Shown: positions 1 to 7,771, counted from the stretch's first letter. The stretch is DNA of 64,000 bases from Desulfosporosinus fructosivorans (GCF_004766045.1 NZ_SPQQ01000010.1:1-64000); one strand, 5' to 3'. A program made the numbers and translations. The notes: generated by a model not told the origin, from the sequence alone.

Positions 1-20
1 GATTCGCTCATTGTTTTTTT

Positions 21-76
21 GAAACTCCTTAGAGTTTCTCTCATTGGCTGTCCTTGTTGTTTAGTTTTCAAAGACC
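21..76 (-). promoter_or_regulatory. 16S rRNA leader (hairpin and boxA-like antitermination segment)
   Basis: On the minus strand this reads CTTTGAAAACTAAACAACAA followed by a GAAACTC/GAGTTTC hairpin, the layout of the leader just upstream of 16S rRNA in Gram-positive anaerobes. The 16S gene itself should start just past the left edge of the window. Seen directly: the sequence and hairpin. Inferred: that the 16S gene follows. Confidence 0.65.
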
Positions 77-250
77 ATTAAAGTCCATGGTTTATGAGTT
101 TGTATCCCCCGCACCCGTTTGGGCCGGATCTACATCTTAGCATTTTCAACTTGCGTTGTCAATGACTAATTTACTGTGGTTTAGATTGAATAGTTTGAAG
201 GTTTAACCCCTCACTTGTTCATTCAGTGTGCGTCTTTGTGGCGCTCAGTT

Positions 251-280
251 ATAATAACCTCTTTTAGTATGTCTTGTCAA
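251..280 (-). promoter_or_regulatory. Strong sigma-A promoter for the downstream 16S rRNA unit
   Basis: On the minus strand TTGACA (275-280) is followed after 18 bases by TATTAT (251-256). The -35 is perfect and the -10 matches at five of six positions. It lies between the 5S gene and the 16S leader, so the 16S unit appears to have its own promoter rather than depending on read-through from 5S. Confidence 0.7.
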
Positions 281-490
281 CTGTTATTTTTATACATGAT
301 TACGCCAGTTGTTTTATAATTGGCGAGCGCTTAGATTTATATATCTTACTGGCATCTCAACTAGTTATATTAAACTATAAATATGCATACGAATCATCTG
401 TATTTTAAACTCTATTTCCGATAAATACGCTTCTCAAGGGTTTTAGCTATCTACACTTTAAGCTCCGGAGGAATTGTGTGCGAATATCAA

Positions 491-526
491 AGCAAAGAGA
501 CTGTCTTAAAAGGCAATCTCTTTGCT
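491..526 (-). terminator. Hairpin after 5S rRNA
   Basis: AGCAAAGAGA and TCTCTTTGCT form a perfect 10-bp stem 7 bases after the 5S 3' end. The following T-tract is poor, so it could be a processing stem or a weak terminator. Another imperfect hairpin (CGCCAATT/AACTGGCG on the minus strand) follows at about 302-324. Confidence 0.5.
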
Positions 527-532
527 TGTTTA

Positions 533-649
<117 letters not shown>

Positions 650-698
650 GTCTGAGATAAGAGTGTTCTTAGGCACGCACTTACGAGGGCGTCTAGCC

Positions 699-726
699 AG
701 TATACTACCGCCTTGAGTATGTATAA
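699..726 (-). promoter_or_regulatory. Possible promoter of the 5S gene
   Basis: On the minus strand TATACT (699-704) lies 16 bases after TTATAC (721-726), about 50 bases upstream of 5S. The -35 is poor. Listed because the 5S gene has no other visible source of transcription. Confidence 0.3.
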
Positions 727-729
727 ATT

Positions 730-767
730 AGAAACCTTCCCAAGCACTTATGCACAGGAAGGTTTCT
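730..767 (-). terminator. Terminator hairpin of the zinc-ribbon gene
   Basis: AGAAACCTTCC (730-740) pairs perfectly with GGAAGGTTTCT (757-767). It sits 13 bases past the stop codon of the zinc-ribbon gene and separates it from the 5S gene. The T-tract is short. Confidence 0.7.
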
Positions 768-779
768 ACTATTAACGAT

Positions 780-1085
780 TTACCAGTTGTTACGTGTTGG
801 GGGTACGAAACACTCGCGGCAATAAACAGGTTTGTCGCCTGATGGTTGGAAAGGAACAGTAGTATCTTTTCCACAAGTAGCGCAAACAGCTGGGAACATT
901 TGGCGTTCTTGACGACCATAGCCACCGCCATCATTTCTGTTTTGTGCTTTTTTAGCTGCACGGCACTCAGGGCAACGTCCTGGTTCGTTAGTGAACCCTT
1001 TTTCAGCATAGAACTCTTGTTCAGATGCTGTAAATTCGAAATCCCGACCACAGTCTCTGCAATTCAAAACTTTGTCATTAAACAT
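780..1085 (-). CDS. Zinc-ribbon domain protein (probable zf_Tbcl/CxxCxxCC type)
   Basis: About 101 residues with two zinc-binding halves. The first has CRDCG near residue 9 and CPEC near residue 35, with the block FTASEQEFYAEKGF between; the second has CATCG and CREC near the C-terminus. This matches a small cytoplasmic zinc-ribbon family common in clostridia, whose role is not established. I place the start at 1085 because GGAGG lies 9 bases upstream; a reading from 1250 would run through non-coding sequence. A strong hairpin follows the stop. Probably monocistronic. Confidence 0.85.
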   Translation of the reverse strand: MFNDKVLNCRDCGRDFEFTASEQEFYAEKGFTNEPGRCPECRAAKKAQNRNDGGGYGRQERQMFPAVCATCGKDTTVPFQPSGDKPVYCRECFVPPTRNNW

Positions 1086-1452
1086 TATTAAAAAACCTCC
1101 ATTAAATATATTACCCGCGCTACATGGCAAGTCACAACTTCCTGAAGCCTTAGGCAATAGAGAAGGTTTGCGTAAATCCACTAGTTTTAACGAGCTTTTA
1201 TTAGTATAACTGGATAATTGCAACATGTCAAATAAAATATAATGGTACAAATAACTTTATGCGAAGAACATGTTCAAATTAACAACAGTCAACGTCCCAA
1301 ATTGAGTTGTATGCTTACTAAAATTATGTGCTCCAGCTGAAGCGAGGATGTTTGACCTCTTGTTATGTGCGTGCGTGCGCGATATACTTATGTCTGACCA
1401 AAGAGTTGTTTGCGGATCACAAAGGGGATCGAGGCACGAAGGAGCTTTAAAA
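1086..1452. other. Intergenic stretch without a recognised gene
   Basis: Between the zinc-ribbon gene (minus) and the next plus-strand gene I see AT-rich DNA with no convincing promoter, RNA gene or ORF with a ribosome binding site. A GTGCGTGCGTGCGC-like tract at 1367-1380 is the only notable local feature. Confidence 0.4.
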
Positions 1453-1800
1453 ATGATTAAGGTATATAGTAATTATGTTGTATGTGACACTCGCGAGGAA
1501 GCCATCAAAGCTCAGACGATTATTATCAATGCAATGTGCCATATTCCTAAGATTTGTGAGGAACGGGATATGTTTCTAGTCCACCATGAACTTGGCGAAT
1601 ACAAAATGCAAGCATTACTTAATCCTAAAGCCCTAGCAACCCTTTACAAAGAATGGCGTGAACTTACGGCTGAACATGAACAGGATGGGAAATCCATTGA
1701 TTGCGGAGAATCAAATGTTCGCTCCGACTTTAGCGCCTTTGCTGAACTTGATGAAACAATCAGCTTTGAAGAAATGCTGATACTCGAAAGGGCGTATTAA
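1453..1800 (+). CDS. Hypothetical protein, 115 residues
   Basis: I do not recognise this protein. The start at 1453 has AAGGAG 8 bases upstream; longer readings from 1348 have no ribosome binding site. It begins MIKVYSNYVVCDTREEA, appears globular, acidic toward the C-terminus (ELDETISFEEM), with no membrane segment. The next gene, a ribbon-helix-helix protein, starts one base after its stop codon, so the two are translationally linked. The pair layout (a small acidic protein plus a small DNA-binding protein) is compatible with an accessory-element or toxin-antitoxin-like unit, but nothing in the sequence proves that. Confidence 0.6.
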   Translation: MIKVYSNYVVCDTREEAIKAQTIIINAMCHIPKICEERDMFLVHHELGEYKMQALLNPKALATLYKEWRELTAEHEQDGKSIDCGESNVRSDFSAFAELDETISFEEMLILERAY

Positions 1801-1801
1801 C

Positions 1802-1948
1802 ATGCAAGTGGGACTAAATACACGCATCGAGCGTGATCTTCGGGTCAGACTCAATGCTCAGGTAGAGAAAGAGAAGCGTCCAATCGCCCAAGTTGTTGCC
1901 GAAGCGCTGGAGAAATACCTCGATGAAAAAGATAGTGAAAGCAAATAG
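1802..1948 (+). CDS. Small ribbon-helix-helix (CopG/MetJ-like) protein
   Basis: A 48-residue protein starting MQVGLNTRIERDLRVRLNAQ. An N-terminal beta-strand (QVGLNTRI) is followed by two helices (ERDLRVRLNAQVEKEK and IAQVVAEALEKYLDEK), the ribbon-helix-helix layout of small DNA-binding repressors and antitoxins. It starts one base after the stop of the upstream gene, so translation is probably coupled. The likely role is autoregulation of the pair or regulation of a lost mobile element, since an integrase remnant follows within 100 bases. Confidence 0.65.
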   Translation: MQVGLNTRIERDLRVRLNAQVEKEKRPIAQVVAEALEKYLDEKDSESK

Positions 1949-2042
1949 CAAAGCACTCGTCTCCGCCTGCCCAACGTTAACGAGTGCTTATCCAAGATAC
2001 CTTGCTGACATTGTACGCGATCGCCCAGGGTTTCTCACTACC

Positions 2043-2174
2043 CGATTACTCGATGCCAATGAGCATCTAAAAATAGTTCAAGAATTGCTCGGCCCTGCAA
2101 ACTTCACAGTGACACTTGAGTTATATTCTCACTACTTCTGTGTGATGAATATGGCAGCAAAGATGAAATGCTGA
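2043..2174 (+). pseudogene. C-terminal remnant of a tyrosine recombinase/integrase
   Basis: The reading frame carries HLKIVQELLGPANFTVTLEL followed by YSHYF and AAKM, which parallels the C-terminal catalytic part of phage integrases (KIVQERLGHSSI..TLDTYSH...AA). The upstream catalytic half is missing and the usual LGH histidine is replaced (LGP). I read it as an integrase scrap from a former mobile element next to tRNA-Thr and the small peptide locus. The frame is open upstream to 1893 but overlaps the preceding gene and shows no integrase similarity there. Confidence 0.6.
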
Positions 2175-2261
2175 GGGCTTTAACTATGCGTGTTCGTAAC
2201 CTTTTGAGACAAGCAAAGATATTTTACAGATTGAAGTAGTAGGCATTCTTTCAGTTCCTTC

Positions 2262-2295
2262 AAAAAAGAAGAGTCGGCCATCTCTCCTTTTTTAC
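2262..2295 (+). terminator. Terminator upstream of peptide locus 1
   Basis: AAAAAAGAAGAG pairs with CTCTCCTTTTTT around the loop TCGGCCAT, with T6 at the end. A related hairpin lies at the same place upstream of peptide locus 2 (43119-43149). Confidence 0.7.
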
Positions 2296-2410
2296 ATCTT
2301 ACAAAACCCACACTTGCAGGTATCGGCTCGAATCCTGTAACACTGTGGACAAACACACATACGATATATTAATTAAGGCATGATTTACACTCCTATAGCT
2401 CTTCTTCCAT

Positions 2411-2441
2411 TCTTGGTCTTATGGACTGTGTTAACAGTCAC
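2411..2441 (+). promoter_or_regulatory. Conserved 31-nt leader of peptide locus 1, with hairpin
   Basis: This block is identical at all 31 positions to 43185-43215 and lies just before the ribosome binding site in both places. Its core is a GACTGT/ACAGTC stem with loop GTTA (2424-2439). Its conservation exceeds that of the peptides themselves, so it is likely functional as a leader RNA element or protein-binding site. Confidence 0.65.
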
Positions 2442-2461
2442 TTGAAGGAGGGAGGTATTTT

Positions 2462-2551
2462 ATGTCTCAGACAATCCCACCTGGAATTATTATCCGAATT
2501 TTAAGAGCTTTAGTAAGATTGATTACCTTATTGCTTACCCTGATAACCTAG
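2462..2551 (+). CDS. Small amphipathic/hydrophobic peptide, locus 1 (29 residues)
   Basis: The peptide contains PPGIIIRILRALVRLITLLL, a short helix with arginines along one face and a hydrophobic remainder. GGAGGGAGG lies 5-7 bases before the ATG, an exceptionally strong ribosome binding site. A paralogue sharing PGII.RI.RAL.RLI is encoded at 43235-43363 with the same leader. I do not recognise the family. Candidates are a membrane-active type I toxin, a leaderless bacteriocin or a modulin-like peptide. No antisense RNA was identified by eye. Confidence 0.6.
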   Translation: MSQTIPPGIIIRILRALVRLITLLLTLIT

Positions 2552-2584
2552 CCTTATTTTGTGGCCGGAACAGTAGACCTTTTC

Positions 2585-2622
2585 TAAAAAAGGAGGGTGG
2601 TTTAGAATTTAACCACTCTCTA
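2585..2622 (-). terminator. Minus-strand terminator
   Basis: On the minus strand GAGAGTGGTT and AACCACCCTC form a 10-bp stem (one G-U pair) followed by CTTTTTTAG. It terminates the truncated gene at 2650-2871. Confidence 0.75.
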
Positions 2623-2649
2623 GCTAATCCGGTTCAGTAAATTTTTCTG

Positions 2650-2871
2650 CTAAGCAACCAGCGTTACCAATAAAACAACAATAATCCATACAAACGGAAT
2701 AATCTTTAGTGTAGAAAAATAAACTTCTTTTTGAAATCTAAATTTAAATCCCATAATAAAAGGCGCTATAATGTTTACTGAAATTACTGAAATAATGCCT
2801 AAAAATAACGCGAACTCTTTTCTGTTTCTAGGGAGTCTTGTTTCACCTTGCATATTTTTTGTCATCTCCAT
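2650..2871 (-). pseudogene. Truncated membrane protein (DUF2798-like N-terminal part)
   Basis: A 73-residue reading with LPRNRKEFALFLGIISVISV then NIIAPFIMGF, a first membrane helix, and a second near the C-terminus (FVWIIVVLLVTLVA). The start resembles two- or four-helix proteins whose members I recall as longer, so I read it as the front part of a truncated gene. It could also be a genuine two-helix protein. It ends close to the peptide locus, which may mark the breakpoint. Confidence 0.45.
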
Positions 2872-3215
2872 AAATATATTTCAGATGGCAGACGTAGTTG
2901 TGAAACAAATATTTTGATACAGTTGGTACAAAAATTGTAAAAACAATTAGAATTCCCACTCTATCGCTACACACTGATTTAGTAAATTTATCACGTTCCT
3001 TAAATCAATATCAAGCCTTTTCCCATCAAATTAGCATTCAATTGACGGTCAATTCGTATTACATTTTTAATGTTTGCGATAGGTAACGGAACCCGTTACT
3101 ATAAAGCCTGCCCTATTTTTTATGTATTTTTGATTTATATAAGGTTCAGTTCAGTCTCAATATGCAGTGCCTGTCCCCAAATGTCCCCATTGCCTATTTT
3201 TATGCAACCTCTGTA
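2872..3215. other. Intergenic stretch with no recognised gene
   Basis: AT-rich sequence between the truncated membrane gene and the tRNA. I see no ORF with a ribosome binding site and no RNA gene. A reading frame running into the tRNA from 3070 is not a gene. Confidence 0.4.
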
Positions 3216-3246
3216 TAAAACAAAATCCCGCAATCGCTTGCGGGGT
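3216..3246 (-). terminator. Terminator of tRNA-Thr
   Basis: On the minus strand CCCGCAA-GCGA-TTGCGGG is followed by ATTTTGTTTT, 12 bases after the tRNA CCA end. Confidence 0.85.
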
Positions 3247-3257
3247 CTAGTTTCCTA

Positions 3258-3332
3258 TGGAGCCGATGGTCGGAATCGAACCGACGACCTGCTCATTACG
3301 AGTGAGCTGCTCTACCTCTGAGCCACATCGGC
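3258..3332 (-). tRNA. tRNA-Thr (CGT)
   Basis: The minus strand folds as a 75-nt tRNA with encoded CCA. The acceptor stem is GCCGATG/CATCGGC, the D stem GCTC/GAGC, and the anticodon stem GCTCA/TGAGC with loop CTCGTAA, giving anticodon CGT (reads ACG). The T arm is GTCGG-TTCGATT-CCGAC. A rho-independent terminator follows. tRNA genes are frequent integration sites, and an integrase scrap lies 1.1 kb away. Confidence 0.97.
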
Positions 3333-3559
3333 ATGTGAAACGTCGATCTAAGCCTGTTTCCAATTATAACAGTCACTGAACTACTGAATAGGGCAGTTCT
3401 TTCGACTTAGACAGTATAACATAAGTGGATTAGTTTGTTAAGGATAAATTTGTGAAATTTATAATAATAAATAAAACCAATTTTCTTCGTCAGAGGGGCC
3501 TAGTTCTCCGTGCACCTGCAAGACACACTCTGGAATTTTGATATATAAGCTATTATTGT

Positions 3560-4125
3560 CTAATTAATTTTAAGAATGATCGGGGTGCCTGCAATGATTT
3601 CACTAGCTTCCATTGTGAATCCAGCGAGGCCTTTCGGTACGTCATAGCTTAGATACCCTTCAACGATATTTGCAGGGTTGACTGTCTGAAACGATAATGT
3701 TTTATTTTCAGCCATTTCCAAACCCATTGTTCCTCCAGTTGATATGGTAATTTCATGTGTGTCCATGTCCAGTATTTTGAAGTTCAAGGAGTTTAGGTTA
3801 ATTGCATCCTTCTCCTTCTGATCGTTTTGTATGCTGAGCTTAACAACCTTCCACGGCCCTTGAGGGTAAGGCTTGACTGAATCCCGACGAGTATTGTCTT
3901 GGGTTGTAACCTCAAGGAGCTCGATATTGATATTAGTAGATACGACTTCTGTGGTAGGAACAACAGCTGATGGAGTGAGTGATATGAGCGATGTTTCAGA
4001 GGTTGATTGAGTTGCAGTCTCTGTGGTGGTCTTCCCCCATTTGCAATAGACTTAATAATTCCTAATACAATGAGTGCTCCAACACCGATAAGCAACTTCT
4101 TTCCACATGCTTTACAGTTTTTCAT
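3560..4125 (-). pseudogene. Membrane-anchored DUF4352-like protein with a frameshift
   Basis: The first frame encodes MKNCKACGKKLLIGVGALIV, a CxxC-type head and a membrane helix, then runs out of phase at a run of five Gs (near residue 30). A second frame continues as a Thr/Ser-rich linker, then a beta-rich domain with VVKLSIQNDQKEKDAINLNS and a C-terminus ending GTPIILKIN, consistent with the DUF4352/telokin-like secreted domains of Firmicutes. One extra G would restore a single ~188-residue protein. This may be a true inactivating mutation, a sequencing error in the G run, or slipped-strand variation. Confidence 0.6.
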
Positions 4126-4289
4126 TTTAACTGCTCCTCATACTTAACTTAACTCCCCTATTCAAATAAACTTAAGAGACTTAAATCAGCGTAAACAATT
4201 ACCTTATACTATATAGCAAGGATAGAGACATTAGACTACTTATTACAGTAGCGGATAGTCACCCCTTTTCAAAGAAATACTTACGTATT

Positions 4290-4335
4290 TTTTCGCGTAC
4301 AATTAATGTCAAACTCTTTTATCATTTCGCGAAAA
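4290..4335 (+). promoter_or_regulatory. Inverted repeat upstream of the hydrogenase operon
   Basis: TTTTCGCG (4290-4297) and CGCGAAAA (4328-4335) face each other 30 bases apart, about 95 bases before the hydrogenase start. This could be an operator. I see no textbook sigma-A promoter here. The rest of 4126-4426 is AT-rich and contains no gene. Confidence 0.35.
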
Positions 4336-4426
4336 TCACTTTATAAATTTAGTTTAGTGGGTTTTAGAATACTTTTGGATTTATCTTTTTCTTTTTGGAA
4401 AGAATACCCTCTTAAGGGGGGGTAAA

Positions 4427-5557
4427 ATGTTAAGCCGACGGGACTTTATAAATTTAGTCATTAAAGGGGCTATTTTGGGTAATTTTTACGAGCTAGTTAC
4501 CCCACCCCTAGCCCAAGCTGTGGCCGCAGGTGAAATTACAAAACTTCCCGTAGTGATGATTGAGACGGGCACTTGTACTGGAGATAGTATCTCTCTTGAT
4601 AATATTTGGACACCTACTTTTTCTGATATCATAACCAACATCGTCGAATGGCGCTACGATTGTACCATGAATCAGGTACAAGGAGATACCGCCTACGGAA
4701 TTCTTCAGGAAACGTATGAAAAAATGCCAAATGAATACGTTCTCCTCGTCCAAGGCGCTATGATCCAACGTGACGATGGCCATTATAACCATGTTGCTCA
4801 TGATAAGGGCAAGCTAATTACTGGGCTGGAACTGGTTCGCCGCATTGGATTGAAGGCAAAATACGTGGTTGCTATTGGGAGCTGCGCCACTTACGGTGGC
4901 CCAGTATCCGGTTACCCGAACCCAAGTCATGCAACTGGTGTGCAAAACATTCTACCCGAACTAAGAGTCATTAACGTCTCAGGGTGTCCTGCTCATCCAG
5001 ATTGGATTATGGGGACTCTACTCCACTTAGCTTTATATGGTGAACCTGAACTTGATAAATTTGGACGTCCAAAGCTTTTCTATGGAGAAACCGTGCATAA
5101 CCGTTGTCCTCGCAGGCGCGATTATGATCAAGGAATTTTTGCCACGGAAATTGGGCAAAAAACATGTCTATTTAGGGTAGGCTGTAAAGGACCGGTCACC
5201 TATGCTGACTGTCCGATTCGACGGTGGAACGACCGATTCAATTGGCCAATCGGCTGTAACACGCCGTGTATTGGTTGTACTGAACCCGGCTTTCCAGATT
5301 TGATGTCGCCGTTTAACGCGCACTCCCCCGACATCCCCTTCCCCGGAGGGACAAAGGTTGCTTCTGATACGATTGGACTGGGGGTGCTGGGATTAACTTC
5401 CGTAGCCATTGTTGGTCATGTTGCCACTTCACTCTATAAGGGCCGGATCCAAAAGAATTTACTTACATCCTCTGTCAAGGGTAAATATCCACCTTCAATT
5501 AAAAAGGTGAAGACCTTCCATCAGTATCGGGTAAAGAAACTACCTAATAAGGAGTGA
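4427..5557 (+). CDS. [NiFe] hydrogenase small subunit, Tat-exported
   Basis: 376 residues. SRRDFINLV (3-11) is a twin-arginine signal, so the enzyme is exported folded with its large subunit. The proximal cluster ligands are Cys50 (CTGD), Cys153 (GSCATYGG) and Cys187 (GCPAHP); the usual second Cys of CxxC is Asp53. Distal cluster: His224, Cys227, Cys247, Cys253. Medial cluster: Cys262, Cys281, Cys284, with an extra Cys277. A C-terminal helix near 316-338 (GLGVLGLTSVAIVG) anchors it to the membrane. AAGGGGGGG precedes the ATG. It overlaps or abuts the large subunit gene, and a cytochrome b follows. Group 1 uptake type; subgroup uncertain. Confidence 0.9.
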   Translation: MLSRRDFINLVIKGAILGNFYELVTPPLAQAVAAGEITKLPVVMIETGTCTGDSISLDNIWTPTFSDIITNIVEWRYDCTMNQVQGDTAYGILQETYEKMPNEYVLLVQGAMIQRDDGHYNHVAHDKGKLITGLELVRRIGLKAKYVVAIGSCATYGGPVSGYPNPSHATGVQNILPELRVINVSGCPAHPDWIMGTLLHLALYGEPELDKFGRPKLFYGETVHNRCPRRRDYDQGIFATEIGQKTCLFRVGCKGPVTYADCPIRRWNDRFNWPIGCNTPCIGCTEPGFPDLMSPFNAHSPDIPFPGGTKVASDTIGLGVLGLTSVAIVGHVATSLYKGRIQKNLLTSSVKGKYPPSIKKVKTFHQYRVKKLPNKE

Positions 5558-6957
5558 CCATTCTGGAGAAGAAAACGATCTTTCCGATGAGCCGAATTCA
5601 CTGTCCTATGTTAGTTGAGGCTTGGCTCGAAGACGGGGAAATCAAAGACGCCTATATTTCCGATACTCTCTATCGAGGATTCGAACAAATTCTTATAGGT
5701 CGTTCCGCCATGGATATGCCTTATTACACTCAACGAATCTGTGGCATATGTTCATCCGCCCACGCCATTACTGCTGCACTCGCGGTAGAGCAAGCATTAG
5801 GAATGCAAGTTCCCCCGAATGGGCTGTTAATCCGCAATCTAATTCTAGCTAGTGATTTTATCCAAAATCATTTTCGGCACCTTTACCTGTATACTTTCCC
5901 AGACTATTTCCGTGGTCCAGACATCGCACCGTTTATTCCCCATTCCGAATCAGACCAACGTTTATCCAGCAAGGAAAATACTACAATGACCGAACACTAT
6001 TTCAAATCCTTTGAAATAGCTCGCACAGCCCATGCTGCCTTTGCTATTTTCGGGGGCAAGGCCCCTCATGGACACGGGATTGTTCCTGGTGGTGCCAGTA
6101 TGGAGGTTGATGCCGATAAAGTAAATCGTTATCGCGGTTATTTGATGGAAATCTTAGGTTTTATTGACGATGTCCTGCTTCCTGATGTAACTCTGATTAG
6201 GGAGCGTTATCCTGAGTACGTTGACCTTGGAAAAGGGGTCGGGAATTATCTGTCAGTCGGAGGATTTCAGCTTCCTGGAGGAAGTACACTTTTTCCCCAG
6301 GGCGTAATTCTCCAAGGAAAGAGAGAAGCCTTTGATGAAAAACACGTCACGGAAGATGTGACAAATGCATGGTACAAACCACACGGGCCGCTCCATCCCT
6401 CGGAGGAAGATACGGTTCCTGATCACAATCAGCCCAAGGGGTACACCTGGGTTAAATCTCCCCGCTACCGTGGTCAGCCTGTGGAAGTGGGCCCATTAGC
6501 GCGGGCTGTTATCCAGGGAGAAGCGGTCATCGGTCAGGGGGCTCTTGCTCGGACCTGGGCACGTTCACTGGAACTTAAAAAGATCGCCAAAGCCACTCTG
6601 TTATGGCTCAATCGTCTGGAACCTGGAGCGGAAACTTACAATGGAAAGAAAGGACAAGATTCCGGGATAGGCATTGGACTCCATGAAGCCATGCGTGGAG
6701 CATTAGGACACTGGATATCTGTGAAAGACGGGCGAGTCAACCACTATCAAATCATTACTCCTTCTGCTCTAAACTTTGGCGCTCGTGATGAAAAAGGAAC
6801 CCGCAGTGTTGGTGAATCATCTCTCCTAGGATTAAAAGTTAAATCCGAAGACCTCAAAGAGGCAGGACGGATTATTCGTTCTTTCGACCCTTGTTTTTCT
6901 TGTAGCGTACATGTTATTGACGGTGTGAATTTATACAATTTAAAAATTCAAGTCTAA
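5554..6957 (+). CDS. [NiFe] hydrogenase large subunit
   Basis: Carries the Ni-Fe site: RICGICSSAH (Cys63, Cys66, His70, numbering from GTG 5554) and DPCFSCSVH (Cys447, Cys450, His453). Fourteen residues follow the last His, the usual peptide removed by a maturation protease. The N-terminal RIEGH motif of group 1 enzymes reads RIHCP, so the conserved gating glutamate is absent. The start is unclear: GTG at 5554 overlaps the AAGGAG itself, while in-frame ATT (5560) or CTG (5563) sit at normal spacing from it; the first ATG (5587) would cut into the conserved fold. No maturation genes (hypABCDEF or protease) are in the window. Confidence 0.9.
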   Translation: MTILEKKTIFPMSRIHCPMLVEAWLEDGEIKDAYISDTLYRGFEQILIGRSAMDMPYYTQRICGICSSAHAITAALAVEQALGMQVPPNGLLIRNLILASDFIQNHFRHLYLYTFPDYFRGPDIAPFIPHSESDQRLSSKENTTMTEHYFKSFEIARTAHAAFAIFGGKAPHGHGIVPGGASMEVDADKVNRYRGYLMEILGFIDDVLLPDVTLIRERYPEYVDLGKGVGNYLSVGGFQLPGGSTLFPQGVILQGKREAFDEKHVTEDVTNAWYKPHGPLHPSEEDTVPDHNQPKGYTWVKSPRYRGQPVEVGPLARAVIQGEAVIGQGALARTWARSLELKKIAKATLLWLNRLEPGAETYNGKKGQDSGIGIGLHEAMRGALGHWISVKDGRVNHYQIITPSALNFGARDEKGTRSVGESSLLGLKVKSEDLKEAGRIIRSFDPCFSCSVHVIDGVNLYNLKIQV

Positions 6958-6992
6958 TTAAATTTAAGGGGTTCACCCCCTTAAATTTAATT
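6956..6992 (+). other. Perfect 16-bp inverted repeat between large subunit and cytochrome b
   Basis: The arms are 6956-6971 and 6977-6992, starting in the stop codon region of the large subunit gene. There is no T-run after it, so it is more likely an mRNA-stabilising stem or a partial attenuator than a full terminator. Confidence 0.65.
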
Positions 6993-7027
6993 CTTAGTTC
7001 GTATAGTATGGGGGCAAGGTAAATCAC

Positions 7028-7681
7028 ATGAAACGATCGGTCAAAATCAAAAAGCCTGTCCTGAAACAATTTAAGCAAGCAGATCATGAAAAGCTCGTAC
7101 TATCTAAGCCGATATGGGTTAGAATCTTTCACTGGGGGTTCGTAGTCAGTATGATCGCGATTCTCCTGTCTGGCCTTGAATTACATAAGCCAGCAAATTT
7201 TCTGCTTCTTAACTATGGAAAAGTGTTGATTGTGCATGTAGCATCTTGCTGGTTTGCTTTGGGATTTATGACACTCAGAATAACAGATGCCCTGATCCGT
7301 CGCGATATTTCGTTGATCCCAAAAATTCATGATCTTAAGGGGCTTCCAAAACTCTTGGGATATTATTTCTTCCTGCATTCTGCCCCCCCTCCAAGTCGAA
7401 AATATAATAGCGGGCAGTTGTTAATCTTCTCCTCGTGGTTCTTCCTTTTTTTGTTTGCAAGCCTGCTTGGACTAGCTTCCTATTGGCAAGGGAAGCATCT
7501 AATTTGGGTCTGGCATATGGTGGGAGGTTTCCAGATCCTCCGTTGGATAAAGTTTGCTATTACCATCTATTTTCTTGCGACGATCCCCATTCATATTTAT
7601 CTTAGTTTAACAGAAGACATTAGCCGCCTTCAGGCGATGATCACTGGTTACGAACGAAAAGGCCCCCCAAAAAACCGCTAG
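7028..7681 (+). CDS. Hydrogenase-linked diheme cytochrome b
   Basis: 217 residues with four membrane helices and candidate haem ligands in HWGF (near 35), HVAS (near 70), HMVGG (near 162) and HIYLSL (near 188). It fits the HyaC/HybB-like b-type cytochrome that passes electrons from the small subunit's distal cluster to the quinone pool. The start ATG has GGGGCAAGG about 7-10 bases upstream. It is the third gene of the hydrogenase cluster, separated from the large subunit by a strong hairpin. Confidence 0.85.
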   Translation: MKRSVKIKKPVLKQFKQADHEKLVLSKPIWVRIFHWGFVVSMIAILLSGLELHKPANFLLLNYGKVLIVHVASCWFALGFMTLRITDALIRRDISLIPKIHDLKGLPKLLGYYFFLHSAPPPSRKYNSGQLLIFSSWFFLFLFASLLGLASYWQGKHLIWVWHMVGGFQILRWIKFAITIYFLATIPIHIYLSLTEDISRLQAMITGYERKGPPKNR

Positions 7682-7698
7682 TCAAAATTTTCCTTGTA

Positions 7699-7734
7699 TA
7701 TAATGATACATTTTAGCTTGAGTTTGGGTATAAT
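7699..7734 (+). promoter_or_regulatory. Two TATAAT -10 candidates before murC
   Basis: TATAAT occurs at 7699-7704 and 7729-7734 ahead of the TTG start at 7772. Neither has a good -35 at 17 bases. Possible promoter region only. Confidence 0.3.
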
Positions 7735-7771
7735 GGGGGGTAGAGTTTATACACGGAAGGGACGATAGGCT

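Noticed and set aside
3070..3321. Plus-strand frame ending in GADGRNRTDDLLITSEL
   Set aside because: It is a translation of the tRNA-Thr complement, a well-known annotation artefact.
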